Of a DNA stretch of 64,000 nt, positions 53,970 to 62,082 are shown one piece after another. Origin of the DNA: Gracilimonas sp040882225 (GTDB lineage Bacteria; Bacteroidota; Rhodothermia; Balneolales; Balneolaceae). The stretch spans positions 558,001 through 622,000 of the forward strand of contig JBBEBR010000014.1 of assembly GCA_040882225.1 (NCBI GenBank). The letters are read 5' to 3'. A program made the translations under genes and the position numbers. The notes beneath the pieces were generated by a model. That model did no database searches and was not told the DNA's origin. It worked only from the letters and a program-made list of their open reading frames with translations. Each line of letters opens with the position of its first letter. Position 1 is the stretch's first letter.

Positions 53970-54877
53970 AAGCTGCAATTGACATAGGAACGAATACGGT
54001 TTTATTGCTGATTGCCGAGGTAATTGGGGGCACCATCCATGTTCGCCATCAAGAACAGCGAATACCACGTCTTGGTAAGGGAGTTGACGCAAATGGGAGG
54101 ATAAATTCAGCGGCAACAAACCGTGTAATTGAAGCTTTGAAAGAATACAAAGAGCTTCTTATGAATGATTTTCCGATTGTTGAGAGAGTTGTAGTCACGG
54201 CTACCAGTGCGGTGAGGGATGCAAAAAACAGAGAAGCTTTTCTGAAACAGGTTAATGACGAAACTGGGTTTCAAATCAGGCTCTTATCTGGAAAAGAAGA
54301 AGCGGAATGGACTGCAGCCGGTGCTTTATCTATGCTAAAAAAGGAATACACAGCCGATGCTTTTATTCTTGATATAGGTGGGGGAAGTACGGAAGTGGCA
54401 ATCATAAATAACGGTGAGCTTGAAGACGCGCACTCTTTTGATATGGGAAGCGTGAGATTTACCGAGCGTTTTCTTAAAAATGATCCACCTCATTCCAATG
54501 AAATAGAAGCGTGCAGAATGGAAATTCGTAATCTATTCGAAAGCCACTCACTAAAAATTTCTTCAAATACACATGCTGTTGGAGTTGCAGGGACCTTAAT
54601 CACTCTTGCAGGCATTATTCTGAATTCGAATACTTTTGAGCCCGCCGCTATCAATAATTACGAAATTAGTTTAGAGGATTTGAAGAAGACTATTCAAATT
54701 TTCAGTACAAAAAAGCACGAAGAGTTATTGAAAATTGCTCCAAATTTGCTTCAGGGGCGGGAAGATATTTTTCTTGCTGGATTGTTGATCCTGGAAGGCT
54801 GTATGACTTTTTATGGTTTCGATCAGATGGTTGTCTCTACGGGCGGAATCAGGAATGGAGCTATTTTAAACGCATAA
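53966..54877 (+). CDS. Ppx/GppA-family exopolyphosphatase / pppGpp phosphatase
   Basis: 303 residues from the ATG at 53966, which overlaps prmA's stop (ATGA); a start at 53942 is possible but unlikely. Actin-like ATPase motifs: AAIDIGTNTVLLLIAEV at the N-terminus, VVVTATSAVRDAKNREAFLK, SGKEEAEWTAAGAL, FILDIGGGSTEVAIINNGEL and GVAGTLITLAG. It hydrolyses polyphosphate or pppGpp; the single-domain length favours Ppx/GppA2-type. It ends the tatA-to-ppx forward cluster. Confidence 0.9.
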   Translation: MKAAIDIGTNTVLLLIAEVIGGTIHVRHQEQRIPRLGKGVDANGRINSAATNRVIEALKEYKELLMNDFPIVERVVVTATSAVRDAKNREAFLKQVNDETGFQIRLLSGKEEAEWTAAGALSMLKKEYTADAFILDIGGGSTEVAIINNGELEDAHSFDMGSVRFTERFLKNDPPHSNEIEACRMEIRNLFESHSLKISSNTHAVGVAGTLITLAGIILNSNTFEPAAINNYEISLEDLKKTIQIFSTKKHEELLKIAPNLLQGREDIFLAGLLILEGCMTFYGFDQMVVSTGGIRNGAILNA

Positions 54878-54908
54878 AAATAGCGACAACTAAAACAGCC
54901 ATCGCTAT
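54875..54908 (-). terminator. Terminator of the small outer-membrane protein gene
   Basis: On the minus strand ATAGCGA and TCGCTAT are perfect arms around a 15-base loop, followed by TTTTTATG. It lies 17 bases after the stop of the beta-barrel gene at 54925 and just inside the convergent Ppx/GppA end. Confidence 0.7.
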
Positions 54909-54924
54909 CGAGGTTATGCAAAAA

Positions 54925-55449
54925 TTAATTTCCGCCTAATGGAATTCTTAATCCTATAGCAATATTGAGTTGATCAGCATCGCCGAGCACAAATTTCAGT
55001 TCACCAAAAAGATCCGCGAAATCGAGGCCGTATTCTCCACCTATACCAACATTAAGGCCAACTTCAGAAGTGGAGGGATCCCCAGCCGTGCCGGTATCAC
55101 CACTATAACTTAATGTAGTGTAATTCAAACCACCTATGGCGTATGCCTGAAGATTTTCATCTTCATCTGAGAAAAAGATGTAATTGGCATTGGCATTCAG
55201 TTCCCACCAAGTGAGTGTGTATTCATTTCCACCACCAAAATCGAATGTTTCTGGTAAAAATATTCCCAAATCTGCCACAGCTCTAAATTCTTCGTTTATC
55301 TGGTACACACCATCAATTCTAAAGCCAATTCTTTCTATTTCGGAGCCGTACATTAAACCGGCTCCCGCTTTAACGAACTGTGCCTGGGAAGTATTAAATG
55401 CGATGACACTAAAAAAAATTGCAAATACTGTAGTAGTTATTTTTTTCAT
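54925..55449 (-). CDS. Small outer-membrane beta-barrel protein
   Basis: 174 residues with a signal peptide (MKKITTTVFAIFFSVIAFNT, cut after SQA). The mature protein alternates polar and hydrophobic residues over eight or so strands with Gly-rich turns (FGGGNEYTLTWWELNANANY; GGEYGLDFADLFGELKFVLG) and ends with a Gly/Pro tail. This is the 8-stranded OmpW/OmpA-barrel-like pattern; no specific family is identified. It stands alone, with its own terminator. Function unknown. Confidence 0.7.
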   Translation of the reverse strand: MKKITTTVFAIFFSVIAFNTSQAQFVKAGAGLMYGSEIERIGFRIDGVYQINEEFRAVADLGIFLPETFDFGGGNEYTLTWWELNANANYIFFSDEDENLQAYAIGGLNYTTLSYSGDTGTAGDPSTSEVGLNVGIGGEYGLDFADLFGELKFVLGDADQLNIAIGLRIPLGGN

Positions 55450-55589
55450 TTTCTCTTGCTTAAATTTTTTGTTGGGGTTTACGTTTTAACATTTAGTTTA
55501 ATTTTAGCATTCACATAAATGTTTTTTTTGTAGAAACGAAATATGGTTCCGATAAAGCTCAAAAAAATACATTTTCATTTCCCTCAGGC

Positions 55590-55602
55590 TTTGTATTTTA
55601 GG
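55590..55602 (+). promoter_or_regulatory. Candidate -7 element before the ECF sigma gene
   Basis: TTTGTATTTTAGG resembles the TAnnTTTG element, about 25 bases before the ATG at 55623. The -33 region is T-rich without a clear TTG. Confidence 0.25.
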
Positions 55603-55622
55603 GCTCGATTTTAAATGAGCTA

Positions 55623-56255
55623 ATGACAGAAAAAGAATCTAAGAACACATCTACTTCTCCCAGAGAAAATGCTTCGGCAAGCAGTCTTGCTGACGATACT
55701 TTCGTTGCAGAGGCGCTGAAGGGTAAAGAAGCTTCCTATAAGAAACTGGTGGATAAGTATCAGAAGCCGCTCTATTTCCACATCCGAAAGATGATTAAGG
55801 AAAAGGAGCTTGCTGATGATCTTGTTCAGGAAGTATTCATGAAAGCGTTCCACAACCTGTCTTCTTATAGTAATGAATACGCTTTTTCTACATGGCTTTA
55901 TCGAATTGCCACCAATCACACTATAGATTATCTGCGCAAGAAAAAGCTGCAGACTTTCTCGATAAATGAGCCTTATAGTACCAAAGACGGGGACATGGAA
56001 ATCCAGCTCCCTGATTATAGTTTTGCGACCGACAGCCCGATCATAAAAAAAGAGAGAAAGCAGATTGTACAAAATGCCATTGAAAATCTCCCAGAAAAAT
56101 ATCGGCAGGTTATTGAAATGAGGCACATGGAGGAGAAGTCGTATCAGGAAATCTCTGAGTTGTTAGACTTGCCCCTCGGTACAGTTAAAGCTCACATATT
56201 TCGCGCACGTGAAATGTTGTACAAAGCTTTGATCGATAAAAAGGACAAGTTCTAA
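55623..56255 (+). CDS. ECF-type RNA polymerase sigma factor
   Basis: 210 residues. Region 2 (YQKPLYFHIRKMIKEKELAD, DLVQEVFMKAFHNLSSY, FSTWLYRIATNHTIDYLRKK) and region 4 (LPEKYRQVIEMRHMEEKSYQ, then EISELLDLPLGTVKAHIFRA) are both present, separated by a ~60-residue linker. No anti-sigma factor is adjacent. Such ECF factors are common in Bacteroidota, where several are constitutively expressed. It converges on a Ser/Thr kinase-TPR gene 56 bases away. Confidence 0.9.
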   Translation: MTEKESKNTSTSPRENASASSLADDTFVAEALKGKEASYKKLVDKYQKPLYFHIRKMIKEKELADDLVQEVFMKAFHNLSSYSNEYAFSTWLYRIATNHTIDYLRKKKLQTFSINEPYSTKDGDMEIQLPDYSFATDSPIIKKERKQIVQNAIENLPEKYRQVIEMRHMEEKSYQEISELLDLPLGTVKAHIFRAREMLYKALIDKKDKF

Positions 56256-56310
56256 AGTTTTTAATTCTTGTTTTCCTGTCTTCAGTTTTTTTGAGCAGTT
56301 ATTCGGGCAT

Positions 56311-58974
56311 TTATTTTGCTGAATGATTTTTTAGGCGAGAAATACTTTTAAGAGTTCGCTCATCATCGGCACCAAATTGCTTAGTAAGAATTTCCGTGCT
56401 TAACGTTAACAGGCTGTCTGCTTTTTCTGATCTTTGTAGTTTGGATAGAGCTTCAGCATAAGCGCTCATTGTTAACGCTGTTCTCCAGTTTTCTTTGGAA
56501 TAACCCGCAACTCTAATTTCATACGCTTCAGACAACATATTTTCAGCTTCATTCAGGCGATCGGTTAACAAATAAAGTTCTCCCAGGTCAAGGATTGGAT
56601 CCGAAAGACGAGGATGCCCCGGCGGATAAGCGGCCTTGTAACTATCAATCAGTTCTATGAACATTGCTTCCGCCTGCTCAAAATTTTGTTCTTTTACCCT
56701 AAGTTTGGCTATGGTCAAACTTGTTCTGCTTACATAAGGGTGGATCTCCCCATAAATATTTTTAAGCATATTTACAGATCGTTGAAGCAGGGAATCAGCT
56801 TCTTGATATTGTCCTTTTTTTAGGAGGATATTCCCCAAATTTCCCAAACCCAGCCCTACATCAATATTCTCTTTTCCGGTTTTTTCAGTATGAATTTTGA
56901 GCGCTTTTCTTTGCGTAAATTCAGCCTTATCAAGTTCGTTAATCTCCCTTAGTAAAATGGAATAATTACTCAACGACACAGCAAGATTTGGATGATCACC
57001 CAGAGCGGTGGCATATAATTCTGAGGCTTTTTCATAATAAGGAGCGGCCTTATCAAACTTTCCCTGCGCATGATTTAATGTGGCTAAATCATTATAAGCT
57101 ACCGCCAATGAGGTTGGATCATCAGGGAAATGCTGTAACCTTATATCCAGGTTTTTCTGCAAAAATGTGTCAGCTTTGGCATAAGCTCCTTTGTTAAACC
57201 ACTGCAGATTCCCATACAGCGCGAGGGAGGCAAGCGCTTCTTTATTAATCAAACCATTTTCACTTTCCTCATAGATAAAAAGAGATTCCTGTAAAAGTGA
57301 ATCCGCTTTATCAAGTTTTCCAGTTTCCTGATATACATTGGCAAGTTGGTAAAATCCGCCCGCTAATTTGAGTTTGGAAGCATCACCCAACTCATTAAGC
57401 GATTTAATGGCATCCTGTATTTGTTCTTCCGCTTCTAAAAAGGCTCCTAACTGAATGTACATGTTGCCCAGCGTAACCTGAATGTCAGATTTTACTTCCG
57501 GCTGATCGCTTAGCTTTTCATCAAGTAGATTAGAGCTGTTTTCCAGAATACTGCCGATACGCACATTTAATCCGGATTCTCCTTCCTCGCTAAATGAGTT
57601 TGTGTTTTCAAACAGCCCTACTAAGAAATTTGAAACCTCTTGCGCTTTTTCGGCTTCAAGTTCAGCAATTCTCCTTTGCTCGTTAATCTCTGAAGTGTAA
57701 TAACTTACTATGCTGATAATAGCCGCAAAAATCAAAGCTACATAGGCTAATGGCTTTTTATTCCTCTTTAAGAATTTACCGGCCATGTATTTGTAATTAG
57801 CCTTTTTCGCACTAACCGGCAGGTTATTCTCAAAGCGATTGATGTCTTCTAAAAATAAAGAAACCGAATAGTAGCGAAGTTCGGGCTCCTTACGTAAAGC
57901 CTTGCCGACAATAGCTGCTAAGTCGTTTTTCAGGATATTCTTTAGTGCTGATTTTTGAATACCAAAATTTTGTTTGATTTCAACTTCTTCCTGAGCATCA
58001 ATTGCGGATAAAATGCCAGACGGATTTTCCTCCAGTATTTTTTGCTCCATTTCGTGAATGTTCAATTCTGCAAAATCAAAAACCGGCTTATCAGTCAGTA
58101 GTTTATGAAGCAACCCGCCTAAAGCATATACATCGGTTTGGGTGATGGCGGCTTTCTCCAAAACCTGTTCGGGTGCCGCATAAGCCGGAGTCCAAAGGCG
58201 CTGGCCCGGCTGAGTTTGAAGCGATAGCAATTCATCATCCTGATCAAGTAGTTTTGCTATTCCAAAATCGAGAATCTTAACTTCACCAGATTCCGTTACC
58301 AAAATGTTGGATGGTTTTAAGTCCCGGTGTATCACAAGATTAGAATGTGCGAACTCAATCGTCTGCAGTACTTTCTTAAAAAGATCCAGCCTTTTTGGGA
58401 TCTTCAGTTTATTTGTATTGCAGTATTCATCTATGGGTGTGCCTTTTACAAACTCAAGAATCAGGAAAGGGCGGTCGTTTTCAGTTACACCGCCATCAAG
58501 AAGCATCGCGATGTTCGGATGCTGAAGATTGGCAAGAATTTTCTGTTCTTGTTTGAATCTCTGTAGCCCGTGCTCCGAAAAATTTCGAGGATTTACGAAC
58601 TTAATGGCAACCTTTTGTTCAAACTGCCCATCGTTTTTTTTCGCAAGATAAACGCTCCCCATGCCGCCTTTTGCGATCAATTTCTCGATTACATAATGGC
58701 CAATTGTCTCACCAATTAAATCTGTTTGTGACGGAGTTTCCGGAATTTCAGAAGCAGAGAGTTCTTTTATCAAAGTTCCGAAATCCGATAGTGGTTTTTC
58801 GAGAAAGTGCTCTTTTTCTGAATGTTCAATAGCTTGCAGATACTCTTTCACTTCATTGATGAGAGCATCTTGGCCAGCAAGAGTTTTATTTAAATAGGTA
58901 GATTGTTCTTTCTTGGAAAGAGGTAAGATTTTGTCAACAATAGTAGAAATTTTATCCCAACGTGTTTTGTCCAT
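56311..58974 (-). CDS. Ser/Thr protein kinase with membrane segment and TPR repeats
   Basis: 887 residues. Residues ~100-370 are a bacterial PknB-type kinase: GGMGSVYLAKKNDG (Gly loop), VAIKFVNPRNF (Lys), VIHRDLKPSNILV (catalytic loop), KILDFGIAKLL (DFG) and TPAYAAPEQVLEK. One membrane helix (YVALIFAAIISIVSYY) lies near residue 420, followed by about ten TPR units outside the cytoplasm (for example LKLAGGFYQLANVYQETGKL, AVAYNDLATLNHAQGKFD). This architecture is widespread in Balneolota/Rhodothermota and other phyla. No substrate is evident. Confidence 0.9.
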   Translation of the reverse strand: MDKTRWDKISTIVDKILPLSKKEQSTYLNKTLAGQDALINEVKEYLQAIEHSEKEHFLEKPLSDFGTLIKELSASEIPETPSQTDLIGETIGHYVIEKLIAKGGMGSVYLAKKNDGQFEQKVAIKFVNPRNFSEHGLQRFKQEQKILANLQHPNIAMLLDGGVTENDRPFLILEFVKGTPIDEYCNTNKLKIPKRLDLFKKVLQTIEFAHSNLVIHRDLKPSNILVTESGEVKILDFGIAKLLDQDDELLSLQTQPGQRLWTPAYAAPEQVLEKAAITQTDVYALGGLLHKLLTDKPVFDFAELNIHEMEQKILEENPSGILSAIDAQEEVEIKQNFGIQKSALKNILKNDLAAIVGKALRKEPELRYYSVSLFLEDINRFENNLPVSAKKANYKYMAGKFLKRNKKPLAYVALIFAAIISIVSYYTSEINEQRRIAELEAEKAQEVSNFLVGLFENTNSFSEEGESGLNVRIGSILENSSNLLDEKLSDQPEVKSDIQVTLGNMYIQLGAFLEAEEQIQDAIKSLNELGDASKLKLAGGFYQLANVYQETGKLDKADSLLQESLFIYEESENGLINKEALASLALYGNLQWFNKGAYAKADTFLQKNLDIRLQHFPDDPTSLAVAYNDLATLNHAQGKFDKAAPYYEKASELYATALGDHPNLAVSLSNYSILLREINELDKAEFTQRKALKIHTEKTGKENIDVGLGLGNLGNILLKKGQYQEADSLLQRSVNMLKNIYGEIHPYVSRTSLTIAKLRVKEQNFEQAEAMFIELIDSYKAAYPPGHPRLSDPILDLGELYLLTDRLNEAENMLSEAYEIRVAGYSKENWRTALTMSAYAEALSKLQRSEKADSLLTLSTEILTKQFGADDERTLKSISRLKNHSAK

Positions 58975-59122
58975 AGGTGGCTATATTGCTTGTCCTTTTT
59001 TGTAAAATGCGTATTAAAAAGAAATAACAGTTCATTGATTTTTTTCCTTCTCGTAAATATTGAATTTTATTACCAAATTCACCCAAAAAGAAAGACGGTT
59101 TATTGTAGTGAAATTATCTTTT

Positions 59123-59346
59123 AACCTGTTTCGATTTAAAAAATCGTCATTGCCCCGAGGGATGCCTTTGGCAAGAGAAATGAGCGATAGCGAATGCCGA
59201 AGTCCCGAAGGGAACACTCGTGTAAATATCCCATAAACTACTTTGCAGACATTTCAGGGAGATCGCTTCGTCGACAACACTCTGAGTCTAAGTCTATAAC
59301 AAGCCTCTCTCGCGAAGACGAGATAGTTTATGAATGGAAACAGGTT
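59123..59346. repeat. Dispersed repeat with terminal inverted repeats, long copy
   Basis: A 224-bp copy of the element at 13886-14060, with the same ends (AACCTGTTTCGAT and GAAACAGGTT) and an identical last ~65 bases. It contains a ~50-base segment absent from the other copy (CCCGAGGGATGCCTTTGGC and following). It occupies most of the 403-base non-coding stretch between the kinase gene and queG; I see no gene there, and the first 148 bases of the stretch are AT-rich without a recognised feature. Confidence 0.85.
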
Positions 59347-59377
59347 TCTATTAAGAAAAGTCAGAAATAAGAGAAGC

Positions 59378-60331
59378 CTATTTTACAGTTTCCAGATTAC
59401 GCTGAACAATGTCTAAATTCCTTTTTAACCCGGAAAACTTCGTTCTTTTAACAGCGCTTCCTTCAAATACTGAATTGAATTCGTCTTCGGTAAGGTTAAA
59501 CCATTGTTCCATGCTTTTCTCGGTTACTTTTTTTCGGGGATGAAGATCTTTAAATACCGAAAAAGCAGGTTTAGAATTCCATGGGCACACATCCTGACAA
59601 ATATCACAGCCAAAAATCCAGTTCTTCATTTGGGTATGATATTTCTTGTCAATTTCATCCTTGTGCTCAATGGTGAGGTAAGAGATGCACCGGGTCGCAT
59701 CAACACGATAAGGCTCATAAATAGCATCTGTGGGGCAGGCGTCTAAGCAACGCGTGCATGATCCGCAATGATCGGTAACCGGAGAATCATAACTCAGTTC
59801 CGCGTCAATAACCATTTCCCCGATAAAAAAGTAGGAACCAATATCTTTGTTCAGGAGATTTGAATTTTTACCAATCCAGCCCAGCCCGGCCCGTTGCGCC
59901 CAGGCTTTGTCCAACACAGGGGCGGAATCAACAAAAACCCGTCCTTCTATATTGCCAATTACCTCTGATGTAAACTCAAATAACGCCCTCAATTTCTTTT
60001 TCAGAACTTTATGATAGTCTCTGCCATGGGCATATTTGGCGATCAGAGGTTTATTATCCAGCCCAATGAATTCTTTCTGTGATGGATGATAATAACTGGC
60101 CAAAACTGAGACCACGGTTTTAGATCCCGGTACTAAAAGGGTAGGGTCAACCCGTTTCTCGAAGTGATTTCCCATCCAATGCATGGTGGCGTTTCGTTCT
60201 TGTTTTAGCCATTCTTCAAGCCTTCGGGCTTCATCCGGTAACTGCTGTGCTTTGGCGAAACCACAGGCATCAAAACCCAATTCGAGGGCATGATTACGTA
60301 TTTGTTCGGTGATTAAATCTTTGTTAAGCAT
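59378..60331 (-). CDS. queG: Epoxyqueuosine reductase
   Basis: 317 residues from the ATG at 60331; starting at 60361 would add ten unlikely residues. It carries the two ferredoxin-type [4Fe-4S] sets CGSCTRCLDACPTDAIYE and CDICQDVCPWN, the cobalamin-dependent QueG signature VFVDSAPVLDKAWAQRAGLG and WIGKNSNLL. It catalyses the last step of queuosine tRNA modification. It is a single gene between the dispersed repeat and the hairpin-rich intergenic region at 60362-60586. Confidence 0.93.
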   Translation of the reverse strand: MLNKDLITEQIRNHALELGFDACGFAKAQQLPDEARRLEEWLKQERNATMHWMGNHFEKRVDPTLLVPGSKTVVSVLASYYHPSQKEFIGLDNKPLIAKYAHGRDYHKVLKKKLRALFEFTSEVIGNIEGRVFVDSAPVLDKAWAQRAGLGWIGKNSNLLNKDIGSYFFIGEMVIDAELSYDSPVTDHCGSCTRCLDACPTDAIYEPYRVDATRCISYLTIEHKDEIDKKYHTQMKNWIFGCDICQDVCPWNSKPAFSVFKDLHPRKKVTEKSMEQWFNLTEDEFNSVFEGSAVKRTKFSGLKRNLDIVQRNLETVK

Positions 60332-60418
60332 GATTGTGCTTCGGTTTTTAATTCTATTCAAACTGAGTGGAGTGATAGAATTGATGTTTTGCCGGGCGAA
60401 GATGATTTAACCTGCCTC

Positions 60419-60450
60419 TCGGCCTGATGGCTCAACGTCCATCTGACCGA
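60419..60450. repeat. First of two hairpins between queG and ftsE
   Basis: Arms of 12 bases (60419-60430 and 60439-60450), 10 of 12 paired, around CTCAACGT. The arm sequence resembles that of the second hairpin at 60511-60539. Confidence 0.55.
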
Positions 60451-60510
60451 TTGTAATTCGCACGCGACCAGTTTGTTCTTTTCTCCGATTAAACGTTCCA
60501 GGCCTATTCA

Positions 60511-60539
60511 TCGATCAGACGGGTAATCCGTCAGATCGA
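60511..60539. repeat. Second hairpin between queG and ftsE
   Basis: TCGATCAGACGG and CCGTCAGATCGA pair at 11 of 12 positions around GTAAT, 48 bases after the ftsE stop. No T run follows, so a simple terminator is not obvious; an RNA structure or protein site is possible. Confidence 0.6.
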
Positions 60540-60586
60540 GTACTGGACGGTTGGAATCATTACCCAAGAATCCCGATAACCATTAA

Positions 60587-61300
60587 CTAATCTTGCTTAA
60601 TTTTCACAGGAACCAGTTTGTCGCCTTTCCAAACTAAATCTTGAACGCTTCCATTTATCATACGAACCGTGCGGGCGGGATATTTTTTAACAACAGCATA
60701 ATCATGAGTTACCATCAAAACGGCCATCCCTCGATTATTTATGCTTCTTAACAGCTCCATAATGTCTTTTGTGGCACCCGGATCAAGATTTCCAGTGGGT
60801 TCATCGGCGAGCAAAATTCTTGGCTCGTTAGCTAAAGCCCTCGCAATTACCACACGTTGCTGCTCACCTCCAGAAAGATCTTTTGGCATATGTTTTCTGC
60901 GATGGCTTAACCCAACCATTGTTAACACTTCAAGTACGCGCTGTTTTATGAACTTGGGTTTTTCGCCGGTTACCTGAAGGGCGAAAGCTACATTTTCATG
61001 TACATTTCGGTCGGGAAGTAATTGAAAATCCTGGAACACAATCCCGAGCCTTCTTCTTAGCATCGGAACTTCACGCATACTTATTTTATTAACCGGATAA
61101 TCCGTAACGCGAACCGATCCGGAGTCGGGTATAACATCCCGATAAAGTAATTTAAGGAAGGAGCTTTTGCCAATTCCCGTTGGGCCGATCAGATAGGCAA
61201 ACTCGCCGTTATGAAGCTTAAAATCCACATTTTGAAGAACCCTTCGATTCTCAAAACTCAGGGTAACATTTCTTAATTCTATTACTGCTGTTTCCGACAT
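60587..61300 (-). CDS. ftsE: FtsE-type ABC ATPase
   Basis: 237 residues. Walker A LIGPTGIGKSSFLKLL, Q-loop VFQDFQLLPDRNV, signature LSGGEQQRVVIARALA, Walker B RILLADEPTGNLDP and H-loop VTHDYAVVKKYP. The length and N-terminus (IELRNVTLSFENRRVL) fit FtsE. FtsE works with membrane FtsX in activating cell-wall hydrolysis during division; no ftsX is in this window, so it is elsewhere or the gene is a LolD-like paralogue. It overlaps the methyltransferase gene by 19 bases. Confidence 0.8.
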   Translation of the reverse strand: MSETAVIELRNVTLSFENRRVLQNVDFKLHNGEFAYLIGPTGIGKSSFLKLLYRDVIPDSGSVRVTDYPVNKISMREVPMLRRRLGIVFQDFQLLPDRNVHENVAFALQVTGEKPKFIKQRVLEVLTMVGLSHRRKHMPKDLSGGEQQRVVIARALANEPRILLADEPTGNLDPGATKDIMELLRSINNRGMAVLMVTHDYAVVKKYPARTVRMINGSVQDLVWKGDKLVPVKIKQD

Positions 61301-62082
61301 TGAAGTATCATGGTTACACGTGTGCTGTTATTATCTGCGTCTACAAGATCAAACCCGTCATATTTTGCTATCAGATGATAGGAGGTTTGTTCCACAATTG
61401 ACAACATTTCCTTCAGTGAATAGATACGCTGTTTGTGAGTTTCATGGAACCTGCGGAGGACCGTTTTTCCATCATCAGCCATTTCTTCAATCTCAAATGT
61501 ATTGTAATGAAATTGATGCTCCGGCTCATATTTACTCTCCCTGAAATACCGGAATTTTCCCTCACTGCCTTCTTCATTATTCAAGTAGTCAACGGCTTCC
61601 AAAGAATTTTGAGGGGTTGAAAAATCAAAAATCAGTAATCCGCCATCATTCAATATGTTCTGTGAACCGCGCAACATCGCTAATACTTCTTTCTCGGAAT
61701 GCAGGTAATTCACACTATCAAAAACCGAAAAAACCACATCAAATTTCTTATCTATTTGGATGTCGGTGAAGTCGAGCGTCAGAAACTCAATATCCGCTTC
61801 TCGTGCAGCAGCTTTTTCCCGGGCTTTATTAACCATGGCTTCCGACTTATCACTTGCAGTCAAATTATAGCATTCAAGCTCCGCAAGAGAAAGCGAAAGC
61901 GAGCCGGTTCCGCAAGCCATTTCTAAAATATTTTCAGGATCAGGATGATGCGTTTGAATCACTTCATCAATGAAATCAGCCCACATTTCGTAGTCAACAT
62001 CAGCCATTAACACGTCATAAAGCTCGGCAAGTGCCGTATAAGTATTAACTGTTTGCGGCTTCACGTATTCGTTTATTTGCAA
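61282..62082 (-). CDS. Class I SAM-dependent methyltransferase, unknown substrate
   Basis: 266 residues. Motif I is NILEMACGTGSLSLSLAEL (~residue 50-70), the acidic end of strand 2 TASDKSEAMVNKAREKAAAR, and FDVVFSVFDSVNYLHSEKEV. C-terminal half is beta-rich. It belongs to the broad 'Methyltransf_25-like' group. It overlaps pdxA by 38 bases and ftsE by 19 bases in a GWxTD-pdxA-methyltransferase-ftsE operon. The substrate is unknown; no cofactor other than SAM is implied. Confidence 0.82.
   Translation of the reverse strand: MQINEYVKPQTVNTYTALAELYDVLMADVDYEMWADFIDEVIQTHHPDPENILEMACGTGSLSLSLAELECYNLTASDKSEAMVNKAREKAAAREADIEFLTLDFTDIQIDKKFDVVFSVFDSVNYLHSEKEVLAMLRGSQNILNDGGLLIFDFSTPQNSLEAVDYLNNEEGSEGKFRYFRESKYEPEHQFHYNTFEIEEMADDGKTVLRRFHETHKQRIYSLKEMLSIVEQTSYHLIAKYDGFDLVDADNNSTRVTMILQCRKQQ

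Noticed and set aside
55620..56126. A 168-residue reverse frame antisense to the ECF sigma gene
   Set aside because: It is antisense to a gene with clear region 2 and region 4 motifs, and its composition is Phe/Leu-rich shadow sequence.
59032..59217. A 61-residue reverse frame between the kinase gene and queG
   Set aside because: It is largely inside the second copy of the dispersed repeat and is not preserved in the other copy.
60362..60586. A tRNA or riboswitch in the hairpin region
   Set aside because: No cloverleaf, CCA end, or recognisable riboswitch core; only two unrelated stems are visible.
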